A DNA stretch of 64,000 nucleotides from Vigna angularis (taxonomy: Eukaryota > Streptophyta > Magnoliopsida > Fabales > Fabaceae), in assembly GCF_016808095.1 (NCBI RefSeq), contig NC_068970.1, forward strand, positions 38,660,630-38,724,629, written 5' to 3'. The notes beneath the pieces were generated by a model. It searched no databases. It saw only the letters and a list, made by a program, of their open reading frames with translations, and had not been told where the DNA came from. A program made the translations under genes and the position numbers. This document shows, one piece after another, positions 24,836 through 36,902 of the stretch; within the stretch, counting starts at the first letter, position 1, and each line of letters opens with the position of its first letter.

Positions 24836-25470
24836 TTTTTTTCTGACACTTAGTCAACGTCTCCTTCCTTGCATCTTCACCCTTAGCTTCTCTCCCTCTC
24901 TCCATCTTCCACTCTTCTTCCTTATCCTGTGAGTATAATCGTTCTTGCATTAGTAGTAGAATGGTGGGAACACTGTTTCCTTTTGAATCATAGGAACACT
25001 GCATTGATTCTAGTGAGACGCTAAACACACTAACACTGCAAGTGTTGACGATGGCAAATCACATCAGCATACGGATAAAGATATATAATAGTTGAGGTTT
25101 ATGAAAGAAAAAAATATATAAGGTGAAGAAAACAGACATATTCAATAACTTCTTTAAAAATTTAACGTAATCGACATGAATCCGAGATCAAAAAACAAAA
25201 CACCCCATTTTGCAATTACACAAATCAAAGAAACTTGCTTCACACTACACCCACAAATGGCTTGCTTGCATTTTTCAAAAGTGTTGCTGTATATCCAAAA
25301 GCTTGAGAAGAAATAGGACAACTTTGAAATCCTACATAACCGTTAGGTATTTTTTCAGCAAATAAAGGCAAACCATAATTCGCTTTTAAATGCAACTATA
25401 ATAAAGGTAAAGTTTAATCTCCTTTTGAATGCAACTATCTAACTTTTAGTTTTACATCCTCCTTCTTTTG
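24836..25470. other. AT-rich spacer without recognised feature
   Basis: No gene, RNA or clear repeat boundary is visible. The minus-strand frame at 24831-25028 lacks any recognisable domain. Confidence 0.4.
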
Positions 25471-26437
25471 CTTTTCTCCCACGCAACGGACGAAAATCCT
25501 TATTGAAGGATATTAACGTACGTTCCTCCGCCAACACACTCATAGTAGAAATGTAAATGGGTACAACTGGAATGAGGGAGAAGAAGAAAGGCAGGGATGA
25601 AGAGTTAGAAACCAAACAATATTACAAATATCAACAAAGGAAACGAAAATGAGCAAGAGAATGTAAACTAGAATGGAAAACTGAATTGCAATTAATTCGA
25701 AAACGATGTCATACAGAAGAAAGCTGAACGATATTACACCAATAAAATGCTAATTAGATCAGAATGTCGTAACTACAACACATTAGAAAAACGAACAAGA
25801 ACAAATCAAACGGTACTAACAATGAAGTATGTTAGAGACCGAACGATATTACAATCAATGCAGCAAAATGAACAACTTGGCAGAAACGCAATCCATAAAC
25901 GAAGAATGAAACCCCAATGCAACAACGTTAAATGCTACTGGAACGAGAAATCAAAAACAAAAAGTAATCCATAACATCAAACAGAAAACTGAAGCGGATG
26001 TGCTGGAACGAAAATATGGGAAAAATGTAAATTGAAAACGAGTATAACAATGGAGAACGAAAATGAACATTAAACCCTAGGCTGCCAAATCAGCTCCCAC
26101 TTTTGGGCCTCTCTTAAATTGCCAAAAATGACCCAAAATGTGCAGATGAGTCCAAAAAGCCCTAAAAACGAAATTACAATCTAATTAAATCTAAAACGCC
26201 TATCTAGAGAGTATTTGTTGATGTGGCAGCCCTTTAATGTCCCAAATATACTTCTAAAAATTCCCCTACAATTAATAATGACAATTATTAGCCTCACATA
26301 ATTCAAATTAATTAAAATAAGAATTATTGAGCAAATTAAGCATAAATAGCAAAATTGGGGAAATAATGGACATTCTTGCACAATTCCCTAATTAAATGTA
26401 GTACAATAAGCTAAGTGAAGTCAAGAAAGTATTGACT
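25471..26437 (-). mobile_element. Tat/Ogre-like LTR, minus strand, truncated
   Basis: Read on the minus strand from 26437 it begins TGATGAGTCAATA and parallels the first part of the LTR at 10189-12190, including the 'cttaatttg' and 'gggacatta' blocks. It contains CGAACG-type half-sites near 25840. About half the expected 2 kb is present. The far end is not defined. Confidence 0.65.
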
Positions 26438-27640
26438 CATCAAAATAGACCTCACTTAGTCTTTTGCACTCTTGAACAAAATCAAGACACAAATCAAGGA
26501 ATAGTTCAAAGGACATCAAGGGAATGACACAACCTCAACACATAGAAATAAAAAGACTCACAAACAGGTTTACACAATCGTCAAGGAATTAGGAAAAAGA
26601 AAAGGAGTAGACAACATCCCACACAAAAAGAATAAGAGAAATCAGATACTCATGGTAATCATCCAAGCAATTCTAGACATGGCATAATAATAAGTTGGTT
26701 CAAGAGGTGAATCAAAAGCAACAAAACTTCACAGATGCACTATTGTTATTTCTATCAAGTGCCTAAGGTAAGCAATGTCAAATCTATGCACTAAGGAAAG
26801 AAAGCAACAACCAGACTTGGCAAGCCTCTAATATCAACACTCAAACCATATGCATGTTCAAATCAAAAGGTCTTTTCATGGTTGTAATGGGGCCAAGGAC
26901 AAGGGAGGTTAAAATATGGATGAGAAGCTACAAACCAAAAAGAATAGAGGAGTAATGGGGAACAAGTGAAATACAATGAAATCACACCCAAAACCTCCTC
27001 TTGACTCCATTATTCAAAATTTTTTATTTTTCTCATCTTTTTTATTTTTTTCTTTCTATTTTTATCTTGTCTCTCTTCTTTTCTCTCTCTATTTTTTAGA
27101 ACATAATACAACTGTAAGAGACAAGATATATAACATATTTACAACACAACCAAGAAGAGGAACCAACTAGCCAATTGATCAGAATCCCCAGGAAGATCAC
27201 ACTTGTTCCTAAAACAATTCCAAAGCTCCAAAATTTCCTAAAGTTCAGGTAATCATGGTTTTTCACTTAGGGCTAATGTATGGGCTTCAAAACAAAGAAC
27301 AAGGGAGAACATAGACTCAACAGGGTTATCAAAGAATTAAAAACTGGGTAGGCTTATTTGGCTAGAGAGGGTCAAGAACAAAATTGCCTTTATCACTTCC
27401 AAACATGCATATCAATCAAGAATTATCAACAAAAGTCAAGCCAAGGCATATGTGCAAGCAATCAAGAGACATATCGCACACAAGAAAGAATTGCAAGTGG
27501 CTCAAATTCTCACATAGGGTATCCCTGTCACAATCAATTCAACCTCTCAAACATCATAATAATCTTTCCAAGCATAGAAAAACACGAATTTCAACCAATC
27601 ATAGTATCAATCATAGTTGGTTAATTCGTGTTTGATTAGT
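26438..27640 (-). mobile_element. Non-coding 3' interior of the same Tat/Ogre-like element (probable)
   Basis: A-rich DNA on the plus strand, without long frames, adjoins the LTR start at 26437, the position of the 3' untranslated interior. Two overlapping plus-strand frames at 27358-27635 are composition artefacts. The assignment rests on position only. Confidence 0.4.
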
Positions 27641-27860
27641 GGTGAAAGGAGCATTGCAATTGATCTAGATGTCAACCTGTTTTTAATCTGTGTTTAATCT
27701 ATGTGTCAATCAATTCATTTCAGTTCACATAATGTGTCCAAAACCCTCCCTCACTGTGTGTTTGATCCAATGACTGAACCAAATATTGGTCTTTGAGATA
27801 CGACCTAGGAGTCACTCTCTAGTATACTACACTTAATTACATATTAATTTGATTAAAGTA
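27641..27860 (+). mobile_element. Tat/Ogre-like LTR fragment, plus strand
   Basis: The sequence around 'tgtttgatccaatgactgaacc' and 'gacctaggagtcactctctag' matches 12070-12160 near the 3' end of the solo LTR. It lies opposite in orientation to the adjoining minus-strand remnant, so the region is a composite of at least two copies. Confidence 0.65.
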
Positions 27861-27889
27861 CAACCTTGATCCGCGGACCTTAGTGACAT

Positions 27890-29513
27890 TGAAGCTAATT
27901 TTTGAAACATGGTCATTAAATGGAGAGATGAATGAGGCAAAAAGGTGTTAAAGGGAGACCCTTCCCCCTAAGCAAGGCACAAGCATCCTGTAAGAGAATG
28001 ATTAAAGCCTTACATGATGTAGAAGTAGGTTACTATATTGCGTATCAACAATTGAAAGATACAGAGGAAAATCAACAATAGCTATCTGATGAGATCAAGG
28101 TAGTCCTAGAGGAGTATAAGGATATTTTCCAGGACCCACAAGGGCTACCACCAAGGAGAGAGCATGATCATGCAATCAATCTCAAAGAAGGTGTTCAAAT
28201 ACAAAATATCATACCTTACAGGTACCCTTATTATCAGAAGAATGATATTGAAAAGATAGTAGGTGAGATGCTGCATGTAGGGATTATTAGGACTAGTACT
28301 AACACTTACTTTAGTCCTGTTATTCTTGTAAGAAAAAAAGATGGTAGGTAGAGATTCTATATGGATTATAGGGCACTTAATAAGTTAACAGTACCTGACT
28401 AATTTCTCATCCCTTTAATTGATGAATTATTGGATGAAGTAGGATCGACTGTATTTTTCAAACTGGACTTAAAATCTGGTTACCACCAGATTTGAATGAG
28501 GGAAGAAGACATTCTGAAGATAGCTTTTAGGACACATGAGGGGCACTATGAATTCTTGGTCATGTCATCTGGGTTAACCTATGCCCCTTCTACCTTTCAA
28601 GCTCTTATGAAATGGGTCTTCAAACCATATCTAAGGAAGTTTGTGTTAGTATTCTTCAATGACATTCTAATCTACAGTCCGGATGAGGGAAACCATAAAA
28701 AACACCTCAAATTGGTGCTGCAATTGTTGCGGGAAAATAATTTATTTTCAAATTCCAAAAAATGTAATTTTGGGTAGTTGAGATATTTGTGACACTTGAT
28801 TTCAGGAAAAGGAGTTTCGACAGACCCATACAAGGTTGATGAAATGGTAAATTGGCTGGTTCCAAAGGATTTAAAAGGGTTGAGAGGATTCTTGGGGCTC
28901 ACAGGATATTATAGGCGATTTGTTAAAAAATATGGCAAGATTGCTTGGCCACTCACACAGTTGCTTAAGAAGGATAATTTCAAGTGGGAAAATGATGCTC
29001 AACAAGCTTTCGAACAGCTCAAGGCTGCAATGACCACTTTACCTGTCTTAAGTGTTCCAAATTTTGAGAAACCTTTTGTAATAGAGACAAATGCTTCTGG
29101 CAAGGGAGCATAAGTTGTGCTTATGCAGGAAGGCAGACCTATAACTTACATGAGTCAATCATTGTTTGATAGATCTCAATGTAAGTCTATCTATGAAAGA
29201 GAATTAATGGCTATAATGTTGGCTATTAAGAAAGGGAGGCATTACTTGATAGGTAGCCATTTTGTGGTGCACACGGATCAGAAAAGTCTGAGATTTTTGG
29301 TTGACAAGAGGATTATGGGGGAGGAGCAGCAGAAATGGATTTCAAAATTAATGGGGTTTGACTTTGAGATAAAGTACAAACCTGGTTGTGGTAATAGGGC
29401 AACAGATGCCCTCTCTAGGAAGCTACAATATTCAACACTTTCCACTGTACAATTCAATGAATGGGATGGGTTGGAAGATGAAATTCAAGCTAATGCTAGA
29501 TTGAGGGGATCAT
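27890..29513 (+). pseudogene. Chromovirus pol fragment: reverse transcriptase and RNase H
   Basis: The frame covers the region before RT, the RT palm and fingers, the connection, and RNase H ending KPGC-NRATDALSRK. Lineage features (the thumb block ITYMSQSLFDRS, the RNase H style, and the chromodomain found later) point to a plant chromovirus, perhaps Reina-like. Gag, protease and the 5' LTR are missing. At least six in-frame stops occur. The catalytic pair of the RT active site reads FFNDIL, so one aspartate is changed to asparagine. It cannot encode an active enzyme. The coding order resumes at 33260, after a nested insertion. Confidence 0.9.
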
Positions 29514-30036
29514 TGATAACAATTGAATTTACCGTTATTTGATACTTAACTTTGATACTAAAAACAACCTTTTTAACTTAGAAACTAGCTTGAAATCATA
29601 ATTTTGTGTGAATAAGAGAGTTGAAGGTGAATTTAATGATTCTATGCTAGATTCTCTTAACTTTGTAGGTTATTGATATGATTTGGAAGAAAAGCAAAAA
29701 TACCAAGGAGTTGGAACCTAGAAAAGACAGAAAAAGCACTAGACCAAACAGTCTAATAAAGGAGGATCCAGACCGAATGGTCTGATAGAGAAGAAGATAG
29801 CCCGAACAGTGTGAAGGTGGTGGAACCGAGGCCGAACAGTGTGAGCAAGAAAGACAACTACCGAATGGTGTAATTGGGGCCGGACGGTTTGAGAGAAAGA
29901 TAGACAAACCGAACGGTTTGTGAAAGGAGAAGCCGAATGGTGTGGTGGAAGATTGGTCGAACGGTTAAATAGGAGACTGATCGGTCAATAGTGAAACTGA
30001 ACGGTCGATGATATTTGTTGAGCACCACTTTGCACC
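29514..30036 (+). repeat. Truncated left LTR of the nested element
   Basis: It matches the first 520 bp or so of the LTR at 31782, including the array of CCGAACGGT motifs, then switches abruptly at 'tttgcac' into protease-tail coding sequence. Confidence 0.9.
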
Positions 30037-30438
30037 ATGACTTTCAATGTCTTTGAAGCTGGGAAACCAATTCAAGAAAGAAAGACTAATCCTAAAGCTA
30101 AAGACGAAGTTCTATCAGTGACTAGTTTACCTGATAAAGCTGCGAAGACGGTCAAGAGGAATCATAGTTGTTGCTTTCCAAGGCTGAAGGAAGATGATGG
30201 AGATAAGGAAGAAAAACTTGTTCACCATGACTTTGTGATGGAAAATAATGAACCCTACCTTGGCAAACCAGTGAAACTCATGAACAGGTTATGGGTCATC
30301 AATGATATAAAGGCAAATGGAGTTCTTGAGATGGAGGCTCTTTACTCTAGGAGAGTCAAGTTGGTGACAAGAAAGATGTTGAGATTATGTTGGTGTCATG
30401 AAAGGAAGAAGCACATCAACATTGAAAATCAAACTTGA
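30037..30438 (+). pseudogene. Tail of the protease-linked ORF of the Athila family
   Basis: The frame parallels residues from about 310 to the end of the ORF at 58123-59388: the FNVFEAGKPIQE start, then the basic block KLMNRLWVINDIK and SRRVKLVTRKML. This tail follows the protease domain in all three copies and recalls a small basic RNA- or DNA-binding module, but I know no named domain for it. The protease active site itself lies in the deleted part. The frame's Met is incidental to the deletion junction. Confidence 0.75.
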
Positions 30439-31781
30439 GCTTTATTAGGTCAAGCGTTAAAGAAGCGCTTATTGGGAGGCAACCCAACTTTCTAAACTTA
30501 ATTTTTTTTAATTTATGTTCGTCTTTATGTTATTTAGAATATGTTATGATGTACTTGGCTTAAAACTTAATCTGTGATGCAATGATTTGATGATGATATG
30601 ATGTTTGTGATGAGTGTTGCTTTATGATGCTGATTATATTGATTGATGTTGAGATGATGTATGATGCTGATATACAGGTGGTTGCTCACAATATTGTGAA
30701 ATAGATGCGTGAGGTAAACTTGTGGTTATGATATTGAGAAGGATGCTTATCTAAATGTTGGAACTTGAAATTAACACGTGTGAGGATTGGACTCCAGAGT
30801 TTTTGGGAATGAGTGCTATTACGTTGAAAACATGAATGATTTTGCCCAAGTTTCTATGATTGAATCACTTGCTTGCATGTATCATATGATCAAGGCCATA
30901 TGTTGTTATCCCTTTTTAGCCAATGCATGATTTTAGCCCAATAAAAGAAAGCACACTGTGTTCTATCCTTTGAACCTTTAGCCTTAAACATGATATGAAA
31001 ACCCTTTTGGAAAATCATTACCTTGAGTTAAGTTGAGAATATTTGTGTGGTATTGATAAAGGTTCAAGTTTGCAGTTATTGGGAAATCTGAAAAGGGAAA
31101 ATAGAAAGAATAAGCATTGAGCTAAGTGCTGAGCAAATGAAAAGCAAAAGAAAAAGAAAAGAAAAGAAAAGAAAAGAAAAGAAATAAAAGAAAAGCTCAA
31201 TGCAAGGGAAAGTTGGGAATAAGTGAGAATGGCTTCTTGAAAAGAGAGATTGTGTTTAAATGATGAAATTATGAATGACTCTCTTAACTCAAGGATTTTG
31301 TAATCCGGAAAAACCAATTTTCTTCTTAGCCCAACCACATTACAAGCCATAGAAATGCCCTTGTGATGATACTTGCTTGTGAGTTTGATTGATTGTGGAT
31401 AAATGAAAGGCAAAGTTGATTTATGTGACATTGTGATAGTAGAGTGAGTGAGTCACCTCTATATACAACTGTGTTTGAGAGAAACACTTTTTCTTTGATG
31501 AGAAGTAGTTCCATGTCTGCATGATTAAATCTTTGCTTGATTGATCATTCATAAGGATATCATCTGTTGAATTTTTTGATTATGTGAGCACCACAATGAG
31601 CTTAATTGAATCAAGACATTTATTCATCTTGACTGATATTCTTTATAATAAGCTGATATGAACAATTACTTGTCTTGAAAGAAATGGTTTTGAAATGTGT
31701 TGAAACCATTGTATTGATTGTTTGAAAGCTAAGTTACATTTTGTTTGCTTGAGGACAAACAAAGTTCTAAGTTTGGGGTTG

Positions 31782-33254
31782 TGATAACGGTTGAATTTAC
31801 CGTTATTTGATACCTAATTTTGATACTAAAAACAACCTTTTTGACTTAGAAACTAGCTTGAAATCTTGGTTTTGTGTGAATAAGAGAGTTGAAGGTGAAT
31901 TTAATGATTCTATGCTAGATTCCCTTAACTTTATAGGTTATTGATATGATTTGGAAGAAGAGCAAAAGTACCAAGGAGTTGGAACCCAGAAAAGATAGAA
32001 AAAGCACCAGACCGAACGGTCTGATAAAGGAGGATCCAGACCGAACGGTTAAGGAGATAGACAGAACGGTCTGATAGAGAAGAAGATAGCCCGAACGGTG
32101 TGAAGGTGGTGGAACCTAGGCCGAACGGTGTGAGCAAGAAAGACAACCGTCGAACGGTGTAACTGGGGCCAGACAGTTTGAGAGAAAGATAGACAAACCA
32201 AATGGTTTGTGAAAGGAGAAGTTGAATGGTGTGGTGGAAGATTGGCCGAACGGTTAAATAGGAGACTGATCGGTCAACAGTGAAACCGAACGGTCCATGA
32301 TATTTGCTGAGCACCAGTTTGCACTGCCCGGGTGCCCTAAGTGGGGCACTAAGCACCAGTCTCGTGGGCTTGGACCTGTTTTCTGTTGTTTTTATGTTCT
32401 ATTTAAGGACTTAGACGTCCTAGGGTTCACATCGTTGGACGAAATAGGCACAAAAAGAAATTTTTTGATCCCTCGGAGGAGGATTTGGATGCGGAAACTC
32501 CTATATTCAATTTCTAGGGTTTTATCTTTCATTCTTTCTTCATTGTTCATCTAGTTTCACCATGTCAATGGTGAACTAAACTCTATTTGTTTTTGGAGAA
32601 TGATGTAACCTTTGTAAACTCTCATGTATTGAATTGATTCTTTATTATATATGCTTCTTTCATTAATTGTTAGGATAATTCTTCTTCGCATAATGCTTGC
32701 TTTGTTTAACTCATTCTTTAGCATGATGTATGATTTGCATGAGTACCGGAAGGTATCTTACAATTCATGATCAGGAGAATTATTCCTAGAAGCAATATTG
32801 CTCAGGAATGGGGGTATGAACTCTGGTTGTCTTAAGCTTCTATTCTTCAGAATTAATTATTATGAATGTTAGGAATCATATGAACTAATAATTAAGGATA
32901 TGCTTTCTTTGCCGAGGAATCAGGTTTTAAGTGTTTTAGATAGTGACATTGACATTAATCAAGAAGTAGAATTCGTATATACATGAGAGTAAACTAGGTG
33001 AAATCTAATCCCAACAACATATTCATTCCATAATATCAAATCCATTCATCTTTACACTTTTGTCCAATTGATCAAATTCCATGCATATTTACTTTTCAGT
33101 ATTTGCATCCTAAACCTAAAAGAGTTTGTTTTCAAGTCTTAATTAATCAAGAAATCACATAACTATTTAGGCCGTGAGTCTCTAGGGAAACGATATTTGG
33201 TCTTACCATGTTTATTACTTGATATGCTTCGGTACACTTGCCGGAGTCTTAACA
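31782..33254 (+). repeat. Right LTR of the nested element
   Basis: TGATAACGG to TTAACA, 1473 bp. It contains at least eight CGAACGGT motifs between 32011 and 32295, the 'caccatgtcaatggtgaac' block, and the conserved 3' end 'ttcggtacacttgccgg'. Minus- and plus-strand frames inside it are not genes. Confidence 0.93.
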
Positions 33255-33259
33255 ATCAT

Positions 33260-34626
33260 GTAGGATTTATTGAAACAACAAGATTGACATTCGGGGTTTC
33301 AATTAATAAAAGGAAGATTGTATTATAAAGGACGAATGGTAATACCAAAGAATTCCTCTAATACTTAAGGAATTTCATGATTTAGCGTTGCGTGGGCATT
33401 TTGGATTTTTCAGAACATATAAGAGAATTTCTGGATTATTATATTTGGAAGGGATGAAGAAACAAATACAGAAGTATGTGTTGAGCTGTGTGGTTTGCCA
33501 ACAAAATAAGTATCAAGCCTTGAACCCAAGCGGGTTGTTACAACTTTTGCCAATACCTACTCACACTTGGTTTGACATTTCGATGGATTTTATAGGAGAA
33601 TTGCCTAAAACCCAAGGGGTTGACACCATTTTAGTGGTCGTGAACAGGTTAACCAAGTATGCACATTTTATAGCTATTGCTCATCCTTACACTGCTAAGG
33701 ACATTGCTAAAATTTTCATCAAAGATATTGTCAAGCTGCATGGGTTTCCCTCTTCGATTTTGTTTGACCGGGATAGAGTTTTTATCAGTCATTTTTGGAT
33801 GAAACTATTTAAAATGGCTGACACCAAGCTGAATTTAGTTCTATCACCCTCAAACAGATGGGCAAACTAAAGTGGTGAATCGATGTTTGGAGACCAACCT
33901 TCGGTGTCTCATTGGGACTAATCCTAAATAGTGACCTAAATGGCTTAGTTAGGCAGAGTTTTGGTACAACACTAACTACAACTCATTTACTAAAAGAGCA
34001 TCTACTCCAAGCCCAAAACAAAATGTGCAAGCAAGCCAACAAGCACCGACAGGAGGTGGAATTTCAAGTTGGAGATGTAGTGTATTTGAAGATACAACCT
34101 TATAAATTAAAGAGCTTGGCTAAAAAGGTCAATCAAAAGTTAAGTCCGAGATATTATGGGCCTTACGAAATTGTGGAGAAGTTTAGTCTTATTGCCTATA
34201 AACTGTAACTACCTTTAGGAAGCAAAGTGCATCCAGTTTGCCATGTTTGTGCACTTAACAAATCCATCGCTGCAACAATTACCAGCCAACCATTACCTTT
34301 ATTTTTAGCAGATGATTGGGAATTGAAGGTTCAACTAGCAGAAGCACTTGTTGTTAGAAGGAATCAATAAGGGGATCTCGAAATTCTTATTAGGTGGAAA
34401 GATTTACCAGATTTTGAAAACTCGTGGGAAGCTTTATCTACATTCAAGGAACATTTTTCTGATTTCCACCTTGAGGGCAAGGTGCATCTTGTGGAGGGGA
34501 GTGTTGATAGGAACCTGAAAATAGTTAGGCCGAAACCCAAAATATCCAAGGTGTATGTTAGACAAAGAAGAAATGACAAAGTAGGGGATCAAAATGGCAA
34601 GAGAGAGAATGAGAAGAATCCTTCCA
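33260..34626 (+). pseudogene. Chromovirus pol fragment: integrase and chromodomain
   Basis: This continues the pol interrupted at 29513. It holds the integrase zinc finger (H-H then CVVCQQNK), the catalytic core beginning MDFIGELPK, the FDRDRVF strand, and a DGQTKVVNR block where the catalytic glutamate is lysine. The C-terminal part includes a chromodomain (34370-34450, ILIRWKDLPDFENSWEA), which in this lineage directs integration to heterochromatin. At least one frameshift (near 33830) and several stops break it. A purine-rich tract near 34590-34620 leads to the LTR. Confidence 0.9.
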
Positions 34627-34893
34627 TGTAACAAACTACTGAGCTGGCACAGTAGGAAATGATTAATTATGTTGTATGGGTATAAGGTGTGGAGAGATAG
34701 TGGAGGAGAGGGGAGGGCTAAAATTGGCTGGGAATTGGGAGAGACTAGACACTTTCTAACTTTCTAGAGATACTTTTTTTTCTTGCTTTACATATATGTA
34801 GTCTTTTATCTGGGATATACAATCTGTTTTCTTTACTAATAAATTGAATATTCAACTATATTGTGTTTCCTTATTTCTGGTATCTATAAGACA
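34627..34893 (+). mobile_element. Short 3' LTR of the chromovirus
   Basis: It begins TGTAACAAACTAC after the polypurine stretch and ends near TATAAGACA. About 270 bp is short, as in Reina-type chromoviruses. The 5' LTR is not present, so the end cannot be checked against a partner. Confidence 0.7.
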
Positions 34894-34896
34894 ACA

Positions 34897-36902
34897 ACCA
34901 AACTACTGGAAGTACTTCCTATAACAATTGAAGACCGGAAGGGGAAAAGTCTCTACATCAGCTGGACACTAAAAAAAACATCCTAACGCATGACTCCAAC
35001 CCTTATGACAACTATCATACTGGAATATATATTCTACCGCAACTGAAAAACACTTCGTTCAACTTGACAGCCACCAACTCTAAAGATTCATATCATATAG
35101 TGATTGAAAAGTATAGGGAACTTAAAACGCAACTAAAGCACTAGATACAACCCCCCTTTATAGAAACTAACCCCTTGGTTTTGCACTCTATAGCAACTGA
35201 AAAAATGGAATAGACCTTAAAGCAACTGAAATAATGGTCAGACTTCTTATGGCACAGAACTTACTGACTTAGGCCCTCAGCTTAACCAAATGAACATAAT
35301 TGGTGTGTTAGAAATTGCTAAGACAAACATTGGATTTACAACACCATAAACATATGTTAACGTGAACCAACATGCATAACTCTGATCATGCCACTACTTA
35401 CGCAAGAACTCACTAACACTATTGAATGCACCAATAAAATTTCAATTCAAACACAAAGACCAGAGAATTTAGCAACCAGGTCTAACATGGCATAACCAAT
35501 TCTATACACGTCATAACAAACTGGATTTTATCAGAATCCAGCACATCACTAACCTGGTTATTCACCACCTACATTTCATTTTATAACAAGCAATGTAGGT
35601 TCATTCATCAACCGAGACCAACATCACAATCACATTACATCATGGTTACAACAGTTTTAGGAAGAAACAATCAAACAACAACCACATATATCCGATTTCT
35701 CATTTCAGACATACATGTTGTCACGCAATAACATTGTAGAGGAGGGAAACAGTTTAGCATACTCTTAACCAATGGAAAATAAGAACTAGGACAGATTCCC
35801 ATACATCTTATTGTTCTCAAACAGGTTCATTAGCACGTCAACAAGTGACTTTCACATCAAGTACAGATTTAGTCACCCAAGTGCAGATAAATCATGCTCA
35901 TAAGGACAAGTTAACCATTCAACAGCTTCTCAAATAACTAATCATAAATCAGTGTTAAACAGATGGTATCACCTATATATCCATGCTATAAGTATTGAAT
36001 TAAGTTAGTGGGTTTGACAGAGATGAAAGCAAGGTATACACATGGACTACTACCACAGTTCACACCCTAGAAATTAGCGATTCAACCCATGAACACAAGG
36101 TCAGCAACTAGTTACTCTAATTCTATACTGTGATAATTTTTTCCTGCATCTCAACCTGTATTGTATTAAAATGACTCTTAAATTAGCATAGCAAATCAAA
36201 CCCTCACGGATTCAAGAAGTATTGGATTTAAATCATTTAAAGGCATACATCAAACATACCTTTCGAGGCCACACCATCACTCAAGTTCAGCATATATAAC
36301 ATGACAGACCCCAAAGTCCCCCTCATCATACTCTGTTTTACCCTCCTTACATCATGCAATGCATCACCATGTGTACTAGCTAAAGACCGACAAGTGAACA
36401 GATGATCCATACAATCTTATGAATTCAAAACAAAACAACGTTAAATAGCAATTCATTTCTATGAGCACAGATAATTAGAGAAATTCATCATAACGAATAC
36501 GTAGAGAGACCTAGCGACTGTTAGACCTTTCTTAGTCAGTTCACACCATTAAACCACTGTCCAATCAATAAATTATCACAGATAGCAGCCAAGCCCATTT
36601 CAAAAGCATACTCAACTCATCCAACTAAGTTGAAATCACATTTTATCATAGATCAAGACTTAGCAGGTTCATGGAAAACTGAGTACAATACATATGGAAA
36701 TTCAATTTTTGACTTGGCTACAGTCGCACAGTACTAAAATTCCAAAAGACTCAAGGCATTGCAGGGTCAAATTCATGTTGAGCATAGAAGCAACTACATA
36801 AACAAGCAATTACATAAATATTTGCAGCATAAAACCCTAAAACAATAAGAGTTACTCATCATAAACTAGACAAAGTCAATCCCAAACTCCAAACATTTTT
36901 CG
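34897..36902 (-). mobile_element. Probable Tekay/Del-like leader region, minus strand
   Basis: A-rich plus strand without frames lies downstream, on the minus strand, of a degenerate initiator-Met-tRNA primer site and LTR end. This is the place of the long untranslated leader of such elements. Gag is not recognisable. The assignment is positional. Confidence 0.4.

Larger units (their letters stand above)
29514..33254 (+). mobile_element. Internally deleted Athila-family element nested in chromovirus pol
   Basis: The 3741-bp insert is flanked by a perfect 5-bp duplication ATCAT (29509-29513 and 33255-33259). The left end is an LTR start cut off at about 30036. The right end is a full LTR, 31782-33254. 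Between them lie only the tail of the protease-linked ORF and about 1.3 kb of 3' interior. The primer site, gag and most of the protease are gone, so the deletion probably followed insertion. The interior before the right LTR ends AAGTTTGGGGTTG, the family's polypurine-like tract. Confidence 0.92.

Noticed and set aside
31140..31195. GAAAA repeats as a microsatellite of interest or an internal polypurine tract
   Set aside because: Purine-rich, but 600 bp from the LTR; the plus-strand priming tract is more likely the one touching the LTR start.
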